Assembly: GCA_036733345.1 (NCBI GenBank)
Contig: DAINAR010000011.1
Coordinates: 1 to 64,000, forward strand
DNA length: 64,000 nucleotides
Reading direction: 5' to 3'
DNA from: JAFGMQ01 sp036733345
Lineage (GTDB): Bacteria; Desulfobacterota; DSM-4660; Desulfatiglandales; Desulfatiglandaceae
Below, piece after piece: positions 54,246 to 63,626 of the stretch. Below the pieces are notes generated by a model. The model did not search any database. It was not told the origin of the DNA and worked only from the letters and a program-made list of their open reading frames with translations. The first letter of the stretch is position 1; the number at the start of each line of letters is the position of its first letter. The position numbers and the translations under genes are program-made.

Positions 54246-55280
54246 TTAATTTCTTTTTAATGCAAGCTTCCGCAGGCAAAGCACAGTATGTTCCATTACC
54301 AGTTTGCTGTTTCTCATTCTCATTATATCAATCTGAGCCTGATCTATTATCATCAGGCCATCTATAAGATTTTTTATCTTATAATTTTTCGCAGCATTTT
54401 TCAAATGATGCGAAAAATCTGAATTTATGAGCAACTCTTTTTGGCAACCATCCTTTACAAAAAGAAGATCCCTGTACCAATTCTGCCAAATAGAGAGAAT
54501 ACCCATTATTCCGATCTCTTCGCTAACGGATGTATTTTTCAGTGACTTTGCTTTACTTCCCGCATATCCAAGGGCCATCTCAATAGCTTTTTCATCAGAT
54601 ATTGCAGGCAGGTTAATTAGACTTAATAACCATTCCTGCCGTTTCTCAAGATATCCATTTTCATTCATTTTAATTGCAAGACCAAGACTTCCACCCGAAA
54701 CCTTTGCCAAAATCCTTGCGGAATCCTCGCTTAGCCCCTTTTCATTTACAAGCCAGTCGGTTATATCCTGAACATGGAGTGGCTGAAAAGTTACTCTTTG
54801 ACAGCGTGAAATGATGGTCGGCAGTAGATTAAGAGATTCAGTAGTCTTCAGGATAAATATCGTCCCTGAAGGTGGTTCCTCAAGTGTTTTTAAAAAGGAA
54901 TTGGCCGCCTCTGATGTCATCGTCTCGGATTGATGAAGTACACACACTCTGTATTTACCGGCCAGCGGTGCGAAGCTGAGTTTTCGATTCAGTTCCCGTA
55001 TCTGATCTATCTTGATGTTTTTACCGTCAGGCATCAGAAAGATAAAATCCGGATAATTTCCTCCTTTCATCTGGCGACATGCCCTGCAGACCCCACATGC
55101 ATCAAAGTTTACCGGGGAAAGGCAATTAAGAGCCATTGAAAGGGCCATGGCAGTCGATGTCTTTCCTATTCCATAGATCCCTGAAAAGATATATGCATGA
55201 GGTATTTTGTCCCTTGCCAGAACCTGTTTAAAAAAGCCTTTTGCCTTTTCCTGGCCAATTATCTGGGAAAATGTGAACAA
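54246..55280 (-). CDS. holB: DNA polymerase III subunit delta prime
   Basis: 344 residues. AAA+ clamp-loader motifs: P-loop GIYGIGKTSTAMAL (about 34-47), four-Cys zinc module CLSPVNFDACGVCRAC (about 53-68), LKTLEEPPSGT and the SRC motif in IISRCQRVTF. The shape resembles the gamma/tau ATPase domain but lacks the tau C-terminus, and its place before PSP1 and metG indicates HolB. It loads the sliding clamp. Confidence 0.9.
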   Translation of the reverse strand: MFTFSQIIGQEKAKGFFKQVLARDKIPHAYIFSGIYGIGKTSTAMALSMALNCLSPVNFDACGVCRACRQMKGGNYPDFIFLMPDGKNIKIDQIRELNRKLSFAPLAGKYRVCVLHQSETMTSEAANSFLKTLEEPPSGTIFILKTTESLNLLPTIISRCQRVTFQPLHVQDITDWLVNEKGLSEDSARILAKVSGGSLGLAIKMNENGYLEKRQEWLLSLINLPAISDEKAIEMALGYAGSKAKSLKNTSVSEEIGIMGILSIWQNWYRDLLFVKDGCQKELLINSDFSHHLKNAAKNYKIKNLIDGLMIIDQAQIDIMRMRNSKLVMEHTVLCLRKLALKRN

Positions 55281-55511
55281 TATTTATCTCTCTGTCATAA
55301 ATTATCGAAATCTGCATCTTATTATTTAACTTTTTATTTCATCTTGTGTTAAGTATATATGTCAATAAAAATTTCAGAAACAAAAACTTTATAACAATTG
55401 GTTCAAATAGGAAATACCAAAAAATAAAAAAATGGCATCATATTAAAAAACCCGAAATACAAAAATATTATTGCTCTCTGATTATCTTCATGATATGTTA
55501 AGAATTGGAAT

Positions 55512-55531
55512 ATTTCAGTACAAATAATTTC
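55512..55531. promoter_or_regulatory. MarR operator candidate, marR leader copy
   Basis: ATTTCAGTACAAATAATTTC, 17 of 20 identical to 56401-56420. It ends 31 bases before the marR start. Confidence 0.55.
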
Positions 55532-55562
55532 AATAGAAAAAGAAATAGCGACGAATAATAAT

Positions 55563-56069
55563 ATGAATTCATGTGAAAAAATAGTTTCCGAGCCCCCGCA
55601 TATTCAAATAAAAGATCTGATTTATCAGATCCGCAGGCTTATGCAGGCAGGATCATTATATACAAAAGAATTAGATAGAAACTATCAGGTAAGCGCTCCT
55701 CAGCTTCATTGCCTTCTCACCCTATACGAAGTTGGTCCACTCCCTCCCTCACAAATTGCCAAGTATATTATGGTTAAATCCAGCACAGTAACAGGAATAA
55801 TCGACCGTCTGGAGAATAAAGGCCTGGTACGAAGAACAAGAAATTCACCCGATCGCCGCGTAATTAATATTGAACTGACTGACAAAGGCAAAACACTTGC
55901 CGAAAACGCTCCCTCGCCCATTCAGCAAAAAATTGTTGATGGTGTCAAACGGCTTCCCAACAGCAAAATAGAGGAAATTATCCAGAATCTTAAATTACTT
56001 ACCCAAATGTTAGATGCCCAGGATTTAGTATTTGATCAACCAAATGATGAATCTCAGACACCATTATAA
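55563..56069 (+). CDS. MarR-family transcriptional regulator
   Basis: 168 residues. Winged helix-turn-helix: GPLPPSQIAKYIMVKSSTVTGIIDRLENKGLV (about 57-88) followed by the wing RRTRNSPDRRVINIELTDKG. The N- and C-terminal helices form the dimer interface. It stands directly before the methyltransferase operon, and a 20-base motif is shared between its own leader and the operon promoter, so it is the likely local repressor. Ligand unknown, perhaps the methylated substrate or a phenolic compound. Confidence 0.92.
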   Translation: MNSCEKIVSEPPHIQIKDLIYQIRRLMQAGSLYTKELDRNYQVSAPQLHCLLTLYEVGPLPPSQIAKYIMVKSSTVTGIIDRLENKGLVRRTRNSPDRRVINIELTDKGKTLAENAPSPIQQKIVDGVKRLPNSKIEEIIQNLKLLTQMLDAQDLVFDQPNDESQTPL

Positions 56070-56372
56070 AAACGTCAGCTTCCGGCCCTGGCAAATAAAG
56101 ACATCAGGGATATAACAATTATGATCACCATCAAGTCATCATACTAAGCTGGACAACATGCCCACGGATAAGAGAGAAGCAGAAGAGCGGCTCATTTACC
56201 CTCATATATCTGTTGCAGGCTGCCATATATGACTAAGCCTTAACCTCAATGCATTTCATCAAATACCTCTGAAATGATCAATCTTATTCCATGACTTTCT
56301 TATATTATAGCTGAAAACCATTATATTTCATACGTTTTGACATGTCCTGATAAAGTATTTTTATCAAATTTC
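56070..56372. other. Intergenic region between marR and the methyltransferase operon
   Basis: 303 bases without credible ORFs or strong structures; possibly the end of the marR transcript. The operon promoter begins at its right edge. No cobalamin riboswitch seen. Confidence 0.35.
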
Positions 56373-56401
56373 TTGACAAACAAAGCTTTTTGCTCTATTA
56401 A
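56373..56401 (+). promoter_or_regulatory. Promoter of the methyltransferase operon
   Basis: TTGACA (56373-56378), 17-base spacer, TATTAA (56396-56401). The presumed MarR site begins at the end of the -10 box. Confidence 0.65.
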
Positions 56402-56420
56402 TTTCAGTACTAATTATCTC
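56401..56420. promoter_or_regulatory. MarR operator candidate, operon copy
   Basis: ATTTCAGTACTAATTATCTC, overlapping the predicted start of transcription, where a repressor would block initiation. Confidence 0.55.
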
Positions 56421-56476
56421 TGGTGATAATATATTAGCAAAATCCATTTAAACAGGAATTTATTCAAAACGAAATC

Positions 56477-57187
56477 ATGCAAAATATTGAAAGAATAGAA
56501 AACACTAATCTCTGCGAAGGAATCGATCTATCTCCTATATTTGGCGGAAAGGAATCGTTACGATTTACCGATTTCATCAACAACAAATCGGATGATCTTC
56601 TCGATATCTTCAACTCAATTATTGCGCCAAGATTATACTATCGAAACTATAAAATAGCCTCGGCCGGCAACGGAAGAGTTTGTCTCGAGAAAGGCGTGGA
56701 ATTAAAAAGCATAAAGCTCACAAAAGTTATGAAACATTGTGAAAGTGCAATTTGTTTTACAGCAACTATCGGAAGTGAAGTTGATAAAGAAATATCAAGA
56801 TTGACGCATGAAAATCGACTCTTCGATGCATATCTCATTGATTCAATGGGATCAATGGCCGTAGAAAACATGGCTGAAGAGTTCTGGAAAAACATGCAAA
56901 CAAGATATAATACCCTGGGCCAGGGAATAACTATTCGTTTTAGCCCTGGCTATTGTGATTGGCCAATTATAGAACAGAAAAAATTGTTTGATCAATTATT
57001 TGATGCAGGACAGACAGATGTTACCCTTACTGATTCCTGCCTTATGAATCCCCGCAAGTCCATTTCAGGAATATTTGGCATACATCCTTTATTCAATGAA
57101 GATGTTCCTGTCTCTCCTTATAATCCTTGTTCTGATTGCAGTAAAAAGAATTGTAAAGAGAGGAGAGTCTTTCTTACTAATTCATAA
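56477..57187 (+). CDS. B12-dependent methionine synthase activation-domain protein
   Basis: 236 residues. The MetH activation-domain pattern is visible: IRFSPGYCDWPIIEQKKLFDQL (about 150-170), DSCLMNPRKSISGIFGI (about 187-203) and a Cys-rich end CSDCSKKNC. In MetH this domain binds SAM and supports reductive remethylation of cob(II)alamin. As a stand-alone protein in a corrinoid operon it probably reactivates the corrinoid protein 61185-61862, in place of the Fe-S activator RamA, which is absent from the window. Confidence 0.85.
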   Translation: MQNIERIENTNLCEGIDLSPIFGGKESLRFTDFINNKSDDLLDIFNSIIAPRLYYRNYKIASAGNGRVCLEKGVELKSIKLTKVMKHCESAICFTATIGSEVDKEISRLTHENRLFDAYLIDSMGSMAVENMAEEFWKNMQTRYNTLGQGITIRFSPGYCDWPIIEQKKLFDQLFDAGQTDVTLTDSCLMNPRKSISGIFGIHPLFNEDVPVSPYNPCSDCSKKNCKERRVFLTNS

Positions 57188-57331
57188 ATACCAGCAAAGG
57201 TCACATGAACTGCAAAATAATGCCTTGTAAGGATTAGCAGTATATAATTATTCAGCAAACAAGACTGGACTACTATTTCTAATATAAAATCGTTCAATAA
57301 TCAAGTTATGGAAATATAAAGGACACTAAAG

Positions 57332-58786
57332 ATGAAACCAAGAACAGGACTGCCAGGGGGGCAGTATAAACCCCTTACAGATGATGAAATTGCAAAAATA
57401 CATCAGACGGTTCTCAGGGTATTCGAGGAGATCGGGATATTAGTAAGTCTGCCGGAAGCACGTGAACTGTTTCGTCAGGCGGGCGCGAATGTCGACGATA
57501 CGGATTGCATTGTAAAAATATCTCAGGGGCTTGTGGAAGAACTGATTGACCAGGCTCCGTCTTTTGTTACCTTGTGCGGTCGCGGTAAAAATAATGAACT
57601 GGACTGCGAAATCGGTGGGAAAAAAGTCTATATGGGTACAGGTGGAACAGCACTGAATGTTCAGGACCCCGGATCAAATGATTCACGGCGCGCAACGCTT
57701 GAAGACATTATGGATATGGCCCGTCTCGTTGATATTCTTGATAATATTCACTTTTTCATGCTTAATGTGTATCCGAATGAACTCCCCGTTGAAGATGTAG
57801 ATGTCAATCGATTCGGAACTGCAATGAATTATACACGGAAGCATATAATGGGGGGGGTCTATACTGTTGAAGGTGTCAGAAATGTCATCAAAATGGCGGA
57901 ATATATCGCAGGCGGCCACAACAAATTGAAGGAAAGGCCATTTATTTCCATGGTAACCTGCGTGGTAAGTCCCCTGCGGCTTGATGAACATTATTCACAG
58001 CTTACCATTGAGGTGGCTCGCAACGGAATTCCTGTTGTAGTCCCGGCTGAACCCCTGTGCGGCGCAACATCACCTGTTACACTTGCAGGGAACCTGGTTG
58101 TACAAAATGTGGACACACTGGCAGGAGTAATGCTTGCCCAGCTTGCCAATCCGGGAGCTCCGACACTTTATGGATCTGTCTCATCAATTGCAGATCTTAG
58201 AACACTGAAATATCTTTCAGGCGCGGTTGAAATGGGCCTCCTGAACGCCGCTGCAGCTCAAATGGCTCAATTCTATAATCTTCCTTATTACGCAACTGCA
58301 GGCATGTCCGATTCAAAAATCAATGATGCCCAGGCAGGATATGAATCAGCCATTACAAACCTGATGGTAGCACTCGCGGGTGGGAACTTTATCCACGATG
58401 CCGCCGGATTTCTCGAATTCTGCATGACAGCTTCCTACGACAAACTGGTTATAGATAATGAAATTATAGGCATGGTAATGCGAGCTGTGGAAGGTATAAA
58501 AGTAGATGATGAAACCCTTGCTTTCGATCTGATAAAGAAAACCGGACCGGGAGGTCACTATGTATCTTCACGTCATACGCGCCATTTCATGCGAACAGAA
58601 CAGTATTTCACGCAATTGAGTGACAATAAAGATCGGCTCCAGTGGGAAAATGACGGATCAAAAGATGCATTGGTCAGGGCCACGGAAAAGGCTCGACAGG
58701 TGCTTAACAGTAAACCCCGATCTTTTATACCGGAAGAGATGAAAGAACTAATGATAAAAGAGATACCAGGATTAATTTTAGCCTGA
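57332..58786 (+). CDS. MttB-family corrinoid methyltransferase 1 (non-pyrrolysine)
   Basis: 484 residues. It is a trimethylamine methyltransferase superfamily member: TDDEIAKIHQTVLRVFEEIGI at the N-terminus, MGTGGTALNVQD, GAPTLYGSVSS (about 283-293) and NFIHDAAGFLEF. The frame is continuous with no in-frame TAG, so it lacks the pyrrolysine of true MttB and belongs to the group that demethylates quaternary amines such as glycine betaine, proline betaine or carnitine. An AAAGGA site precedes the ATG. Methyl group goes to the corrinoid protein of the same operon. Substrate unknown. Confidence 0.9.
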   Translation: MKPRTGLPGGQYKPLTDDEIAKIHQTVLRVFEEIGILVSLPEARELFRQAGANVDDTDCIVKISQGLVEELIDQAPSFVTLCGRGKNNELDCEIGGKKVYMGTGGTALNVQDPGSNDSRRATLEDIMDMARLVDILDNIHFFMLNVYPNELPVEDVDVNRFGTAMNYTRKHIMGGVYTVEGVRNVIKMAEYIAGGHNKLKERPFISMVTCVVSPLRLDEHYSQLTIEVARNGIPVVVPAEPLCGATSPVTLAGNLVVQNVDTLAGVMLAQLANPGAPTLYGSVSSIADLRTLKYLSGAVEMGLLNAAAAQMAQFYNLPYYATAGMSDSKINDAQAGYESAITNLMVALAGGNFIHDAAGFLEFCMTASYDKLVIDNEIIGMVMRAVEGIKVDDETLAFDLIKKTGPGGHYVSSRHTRHFMRTEQYFTQLSDNKDRLQWENDGSKDALVRATEKARQVLNSKPRSFIPEEMKELMIKEIPGLILA

Positions 58787-58797
58787 GAGAAAATGCT

Positions 58798-59607
58798 ATG
58801 ATAATAATAGGAGAAAAAATTAACGCATCCATCAAATCCGTCGGACAGGCAATATCAGATAAGAATGAGGAATTCCTGATTAATCTTGCAAAAGATCAGG
58901 CTGAAGCAGGCGCCGATTTAATCGATGTAAATGCTGGTGCAGGGCAGGATGCACGGGAAAGTGCAACAAAAACAATAGAATGGTTAATTGATCTGGTGCA
59001 GGACGTGGTCGAAAAACCACTCTGTATTGACAGCGATGACCAGGCCGTTCTGGAAGCTGCGCTTGCGAGGTACCGCGGTAAAACGGTCATGATAAACTCT
59101 GTAAATGCCGAAATTGAAAAGCTTGAAGCTATTGGCAGTCTTGCAGCAGAACGACAGGCATCACTTGTTGCCCTAGTAATGAAAGAAGGTGGCATACCCA
59201 GAACTGTTGATGAACGTCTACAGGCTGCTGAAATCATAGTAAATCATCTTGCAAAGGTTGGAGTCAGAGAGGACCAGATATATTTTGACCCGCTGGTGCT
59301 TCCAATTTCAGTAGATACTACACAGGCACTTGTCACATTAAGAACCATTGAAGAGATTAAAAAGCGCTATCCAGAGTCCAAAACAGTGATGGGGCTGAGC
59401 AATATCTCCTACGGACTTCCGAACAGGGGTATTGTCAACCGATCGTTCATGCTGATGGCCGCTTCAGCAGGACTGGAAGCAGCAATATTAAATCCCCTTG
59501 ATAAAAAACTGATGAGTCTCGTCAGGGCAGCAGACATGCTCACCAATAAAGACCCTTTTTGCAAGGGATTTATCAGGGCTCACCGGAAAGGGTTAATCAG
59601 CGACTAA
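58798..59607 (+). CDS. Methyl-THF:corrinoid methyltransferase (AcsE/MtrH-like)
   Basis: 269 residues of the dihydropteroate synthase-like TIM barrel: GEKINASIKSV, the pterin-binding DLIDVNAGAG (about 41-50), LCIDSDDQAVLEAAL and GLSNISYGLPNRGIVN (about 198-213). It moves the methyl group between methylcorrinoid protein and tetrahydrofolate. With the MttB proteins it completes methyl transfer from the substrate to methyl-THF, which can enter the Wood-Ljungdahl pathway. It starts 11 bases after the previous stop. Confidence 0.9.
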   Translation: MIIIGEKINASIKSVGQAISDKNEEFLINLAKDQAEAGADLIDVNAGAGQDARESATKTIEWLIDLVQDVVEKPLCIDSDDQAVLEAALARYRGKTVMINSVNAEIEKLEAIGSLAAERQASLVALVMKEGGIPRTVDERLQAAEIIVNHLAKVGVREDQIYFDPLVLPISVDTTQALVTLRTIEEIKKRYPESKTVMGLSNISYGLPNRGIVNRSFMLMAASAGLEAAILNPLDKKLMSLVRAADMLTNKDPFCKGFIRAHRKGLISD

Positions 59608-59640
59608 TCATAACAGTGAATACGATAAGGAGGTTTAAAG

Positions 59641-61173
59641 ATGCCACGAGAAGGTATCTTGGTAGAAAATCCATATGAACGCCTGAGCCTGGATCAGATA
59701 GAAACAGTTCATCGGGCGTCTCTTGAAATATTACTGGACCCCGGCACTATCTGTTACAATGAAAAAGCAGCAGATATCTTTGCCTCAGCAGGTGCAGATG
59801 TCTCATTTATTGAAAAAAGTGATCCACCTCACTGGATTGTAAAAATACCGGAAAAACTCGTCAGCGAGGCAATCGAAAGCTCACCAAAGACAATAACTCT
59901 AGGTGCCAGGGACCCCGGTAATGCCCTTGTAATGAACGGGTATGAACCGAGAGTTTATTTTATAACGGGCTCTGAACCGAATATATTGCTTGATACGGAG
60001 TTACAGACTTATTCGAAAAAAACTGATTCATCAGTCGAAATCAAGATCCCTGATTTTATTCCCCGCCGGGGCACCGTAGCTGATCTTTGTGCATCCGCTC
60101 ATTTATCTGAGCACCTTGATACCCTGGACGGATTTATCAGAAATGTCAATATCCAGGATAAGGATATCACTCAAGAGAATAAAGATGTAAATAAAGCATT
60201 TGCCTCCCTTGATAACACTACTAAACACGTTCAGATTGGTCTCACCACCCTGAGTCAGCTTGATAATGTGACAAAAATGGCGGAGATCATTGCAGGCGGA
60301 AAAGAAGCATTGAAACAAAATCCAATTATCTCTTTTATCTGCTGCCTTATCAAAAGTCCTCTCCAGTTCGTAAATGATACAACAGAGGCCTTTATGGAAA
60401 TGTGTATGCGAGGTCTTCCCGTGGTAGTTTCCTCCTCACCACAGGCGGGAAGCACCGCTCCTATAAAAGAAGCGGGCATTCTGGCTCAGATCAATGCGGA
60501 AGTCCTTGCAGGAATAACGCTTGGACAACTCATTAACAAAGGCACGCCGATTCTGTACGGAACAGTTCCAGTTAAAACCCGTCTGGATACACTCGGCGAT
60601 TCATATGGAGCCGTTGAAACCAGCCAGTACACCATCGACTGCACTCAACTGGCCCGGTTTTATGGACTACCAAATTATTCAACATCGGGTGTCAGCGATG
60701 CAAAGGTTCCGGGACAGCAGTCATCAATCGAGCGCCTTTTTTCGAATATCACGGTGACGATGAGCGGCCCTCAGTTTCTCCATTGTGCATATGGGCTCCT
60801 TGACTGCAACGCTGTTTTTTCTCCGTTTCAGGCGGTGCTTGATGATGCACATTTTACCATGATCAAATATTTTCTCAAATCTCCCAGGATCGATAAAGGC
60901 GAAATAGAAGAAAGTCTCAAGCAGATAAGAACAGTGCTCTCAACACCACAGAAGCTTTATATAGGGTACATCCGCAAGGTCATGAGAAGTGGTCTTTTGT
61001 GCCCCATGTATCCATTTGAAGGAGACAGGGAAAACGACACTGTTTTTCAACTTGCTTATGAACGCATGAATGAACTTCTAGCCAAACCGGTCAATCATAT
61101 TGACCGTGAAAAAACATTAAGAATATTTAATGAAATACCAGGCCTGTTACCAAGGCTTAACACCTATAAATAA
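59641..61173 (+). CDS. MttB-family corrinoid methyltransferase 2 (non-pyrrolysine)
   Basis: 510 residues, a paralogue of the 57332 gene. Shared features are LSLDQIETVHRASLEILLD at the N-terminus, GTPILYGTVPVK (about 301-312), the segment FYGLPNYSTSGVSDAK and the C-terminal FNEIPGL. Charged insertions near residues 125-140 separate the two. No in-frame TAG. GGAGG with ideal spacing precedes the ATG. Two different MttB proteins sharing one corrinoid protein suggests two related substrates, or successive demethylations of one. Confidence 0.9.
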   Translation: MPREGILVENPYERLSLDQIETVHRASLEILLDPGTICYNEKAADIFASAGADVSFIEKSDPPHWIVKIPEKLVSEAIESSPKTITLGARDPGNALVMNGYEPRVYFITGSEPNILLDTELQTYSKKTDSSVEIKIPDFIPRRGTVADLCASAHLSEHLDTLDGFIRNVNIQDKDITQENKDVNKAFASLDNTTKHVQIGLTTLSQLDNVTKMAEIIAGGKEALKQNPIISFICCLIKSPLQFVNDTTEAFMEMCMRGLPVVVSSSPQAGSTAPIKEAGILAQINAEVLAGITLGQLINKGTPILYGTVPVKTRLDTLGDSYGAVETSQYTIDCTQLARFYGLPNYSTSGVSDAKVPGQQSSIERLFSNITVTMSGPQFLHCAYGLLDCNAVFSPFQAVLDDAHFTMIKYFLKSPRIDKGEIEESLKQIRTVLSTPQKLYIGYIRKVMRSGLLCPMYPFEGDRENDTVFQLAYERMNELLAKPVNHIDREKTLRIFNEIPGLLPRLNTYK

Positions 61174-61184
61174 GGGAGATTATT

Positions 61185-61862
61185 ATGGACGCTATTATTG
61201 CGCAACTGAGAGAAAATGTAATTCAGGGTCGAATGTCTCAGGATGACGAAGGCATAGATGATACACTGACCGGCCCCGGTGTAGTCGAATTGACTCAGAT
61301 GGCACTGGAAAATAAGATCCCGGTAAAGGATATCATTGCCGAAGGTCTCACTGCCGGGATGGAAATCGTTGGAGAAAAATTTAATGCCAAAGAATTTTAT
61401 GTCCCTGATATGCTGGCGTCTGCCGAAGCTGTCAGCGAAGCCATGGATATACTTAAACCCTATCTCGAAGGGCAAAATGTTTCTGCCAAGGGCAAGTTTG
61501 CCATCGTTACGGTAAAGGGAGATATTCATGACATCGGGAAAAATATTGTGGCCATCCTGCTAAAAGGAGCGGGCTACGAAGTGGTTGACCTCGGCATCGA
61601 TGTCCCCACCGAAAAGATTATTGATTTCGTTCGTGAGAATAAACCTGACTTTCTTGGTCTTTCGGCACTCCTGACCACTACTATGCTGGTCATGGGAGAG
61701 ATTATAGAAGCGCTGAAAATGTCAGGTCTCAGGGAATCCGTCAAGGTACTGATAGGCGGAGCCGCTGTATCGGAAGAATTCGCGCGGGAAATTGGAGCAG
61801 ATGCTTACTGTCCCGACGGTTTTAATGCGGTTCGAGTCCTTGATTCTTACATAGCAGCATAA
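61185..61862 (+). CDS. Corrinoid-binding methyltransferase protein
   Basis: 225 residues. The helical cap domain (about 1-90) precedes the B12-binding domain with the cobalt-ligating His in GDIHDIGKNIVAILL (DxHxxG, about 107-121), then LGLSALLTTTM and a final GG-rich loop VLIGGAAVSEEFAREIGAD. This is the MtbC/MtaC type. It carries the methyl group between the MttB proteins and the methyl-THF methyltransferase. It starts 11 bases after the second mttB-like gene. Confidence 0.95.
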   Translation: MDAIIAQLRENVIQGRMSQDDEGIDDTLTGPGVVELTQMALENKIPVKDIIAEGLTAGMEIVGEKFNAKEFYVPDMLASAEAVSEAMDILKPYLEGQNVSAKGKFAIVTVKGDIHDIGKNIVAILLKGAGYEVVDLGIDVPTEKIIDFVRENKPDFLGLSALLTTTMLVMGEIIEALKMSGLRESVKVLIGGAAVSEEFAREIGADAYCPDGFNAVRVLDSYIAA

Positions 61863-61900
61863 CAGGCGATTAAAAAGAGAAATGGAGGGTTTTATTTGTT

Positions 61901-63391
61901 ATGGCAGGAATTGCCGGCGTTTTAGGTAATAAAAGAGATATCCTGGATTTGATGCTGGAAAGGATTAAATACCGGGGCCCTGATGAAACATGGAAACATG
62001 AAAACAGTAATGCCTATATCGGGTGTAATGAACTGAATGTCGGCGGCAGCGGACATAAAGGTTCACACCATGCATCAGATGGTTCAAGAGCGGTCATACT
62101 GGATGGCCGTGTTTATAATGATCAAATGGAAGACAGAAGTGATGCCTCCATGATTCTCGATCTTTATAAACTGTATGGCGTTGATTTTGCTTCAAAGGTA
62201 GACGGCGACTTCGCCTGTGCCGTAAGCGACGGCAATAAACTTATACTTGCACGTGACTGGGCAGGCATCAAACCTCTGTATTATGGACATGACCATGATG
62301 GAAATTTGTGTTTCGCATCCGAGGCCAAGGCCCTTGTAGATATCAGCAGTGATGTAAAAGAATTTCCTCCTGGTTATGTTTATTCCCGGGAGCTGGGCTT
62401 CAGAAAATATAATAATGCAGCAGTTGGTACCCCTGAATTCGAGAATTTTGACCAGGCCGGGAAAGTCGTCAGGGAACTTCTCATGGAAGCGACTGAAAAA
62501 CGGATGAAAGACAATGCTGTAACTGGAGTTCTGCTGAGCGGAGGACTTGACAGCAGTCTTATCGCCTGGATGGCCCACGAGATAAAGCCGGATATCGAAT
62601 GTTTTACCGTCAGTATGGAAGGCGGGCAGGATCTTCCTCTTGCAAAAGACGTTACTGATTATCTGGGGGTAAAACATCACATCCTGATGTTCGGTGAAAA
62701 AGAAATAAATGAGATACTACCCCTTGCTATTCACCACCAGGAAATGTACGAAGAAAGCTGTGTTCACGGTGCAATCGCCAACTTTCTGGCCGGACGCTTC
62801 ATAAACGGCAAGGCAAAATGTGTTCTTACCGGAGAAGGGGCAGACGAATTCTTTGCCGGATATGACGGGCAGTACAAAAAGGCAGACAACCCCGAAGAAC
62901 TTGCCAGTATTATTGACAACCTCATCAATGTTGCCCACAACACTGCTTTGCAAAGGCTGGACAGGCTTAATGCCGCCAACTCATATGAAAGCAGAACACC
63001 TTTTCTTGATTCAAAGGTAATGGATTTTGCATTGAAGATCCCTCTTGAACATAAGGTTTTTGGTGAAGAACAGACAGGGAAGTGGATTGTGCGCCAGGCA
63101 TTCGAGGGTTGTCTTCCTGAACATATCATTTATCAGACAAAACGTTTTTTTGCACAGGGGTCCGGAGTGGCTTATATCATGCGCCAGCAGGCTGAAAAGG
63201 TCATCTCCGAAGAGGAACTTGCAACATTCAACAGCCAGGCGGGGAATCCCCTGCTTTCATCTGTTGAAGAGCTCTATTATTATAAAATTTTCAAAAAGAC
63301 ACTGCCTCATCCTGCACTTGACAGGCTGGTAGGAAGGTGGGATCCCTTGAGGCCTGCATTCTTTCCGGACTGGGAAAAACCTGCATTTTAA
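61901..63391 (+). CDS. Asparagine-synthetase-like enzyme lacking the glutaminase Cys
   Basis: 496 residues. The N-terminal Ntn domain opens MAGIAGVLGNKR instead of MCGI, so the catalytic Cys2 is Ala; the RGPDE motif remains. The synthetase domain has the PP-loop LLSGGLDSSLIAW (about 209-221) and GEGADEFFAGYD (about 310-321). Glutamine hydrolysis is therefore unlikely; it may use free ammonia or another amine or act as an AMP-forming cyclase like beta-lactam synthetase. It closes the methyltransferase operon, 38 bases after the corrinoid gene, and its product may be linked to the methylated substrate. Confidence 0.88.
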   Translation: MAGIAGVLGNKRDILDLMLERIKYRGPDETWKHENSNAYIGCNELNVGGSGHKGSHHASDGSRAVILDGRVYNDQMEDRSDASMILDLYKLYGVDFASKVDGDFACAVSDGNKLILARDWAGIKPLYYGHDHDGNLCFASEAKALVDISSDVKEFPPGYVYSRELGFRKYNNAAVGTPEFENFDQAGKVVRELLMEATEKRMKDNAVTGVLLSGGLDSSLIAWMAHEIKPDIECFTVSMEGGQDLPLAKDVTDYLGVKHHILMFGEKEINEILPLAIHHQEMYEESCVHGAIANFLAGRFINGKAKCVLTGEGADEFFAGYDGQYKKADNPEELASIIDNLINVAHNTALQRLDRLNAANSYESRTPFLDSKVMDFALKIPLEHKVFGEEQTGKWIVRQAFEGCLPEHIIYQTKRFFAQGSGVAYIMRQQAEKVISEEELATFNSQAGNPLLSSVEELYYYKIFKKTLPHPALDRLVGRWDPLRPAFFPDWEKPAF

Positions 63392-63446
63392 GCTGCTTTT
63401 TTGATGAAAGGCAATCAGACTTGCCTGATGGATGCACTTGTCTTCT

Positions 63447-63626
63447 TCACTTATTCCACTCAGCAACTGAATGCCTTGAATGTTCGTTGTCGTAACAATA
63501 AACGCACAGCAATTCCCGGTTGCTGCAATCGTGCGCGTGATTGTCGTGATCATGATCCTTATGATGAACTGTCAGCTCACGCATTCTATTCGCTCTAAAT
63601 TCACGCCCGCAGCGTGAACATTTCAT
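63447..63626 (-). CDS. Small HNH/YajD-like zinc protein
   Basis: 59 residues. CSRCG opens the protein, followed by HHKDHDHDNHAHDCSNREL and CVYCYDNEHSRH, the YajD-type HNH-like zinc finger pattern (the usual form is HHxDHDHxN...LCxYCHDNEH). The frame ends at TGA 63449-63447 with no frameshift. Such proteins are small HNH-family members of unknown role. It is convergent with the asparagine-synthetase-like gene. Confidence 0.75.
   Translation of the reverse strand: MKCSRCGREFRANRMRELTVHHKDHDHDNHAHDCSNRELLCVYCYDNEHSRHSVAEWNK

Noticed and set aside
63401..63598. Plus-strand frame after the AsnB-like gene
   Set aside because: The opposite strand encodes a recognisable HNH/YajD-like protein over the same bases.
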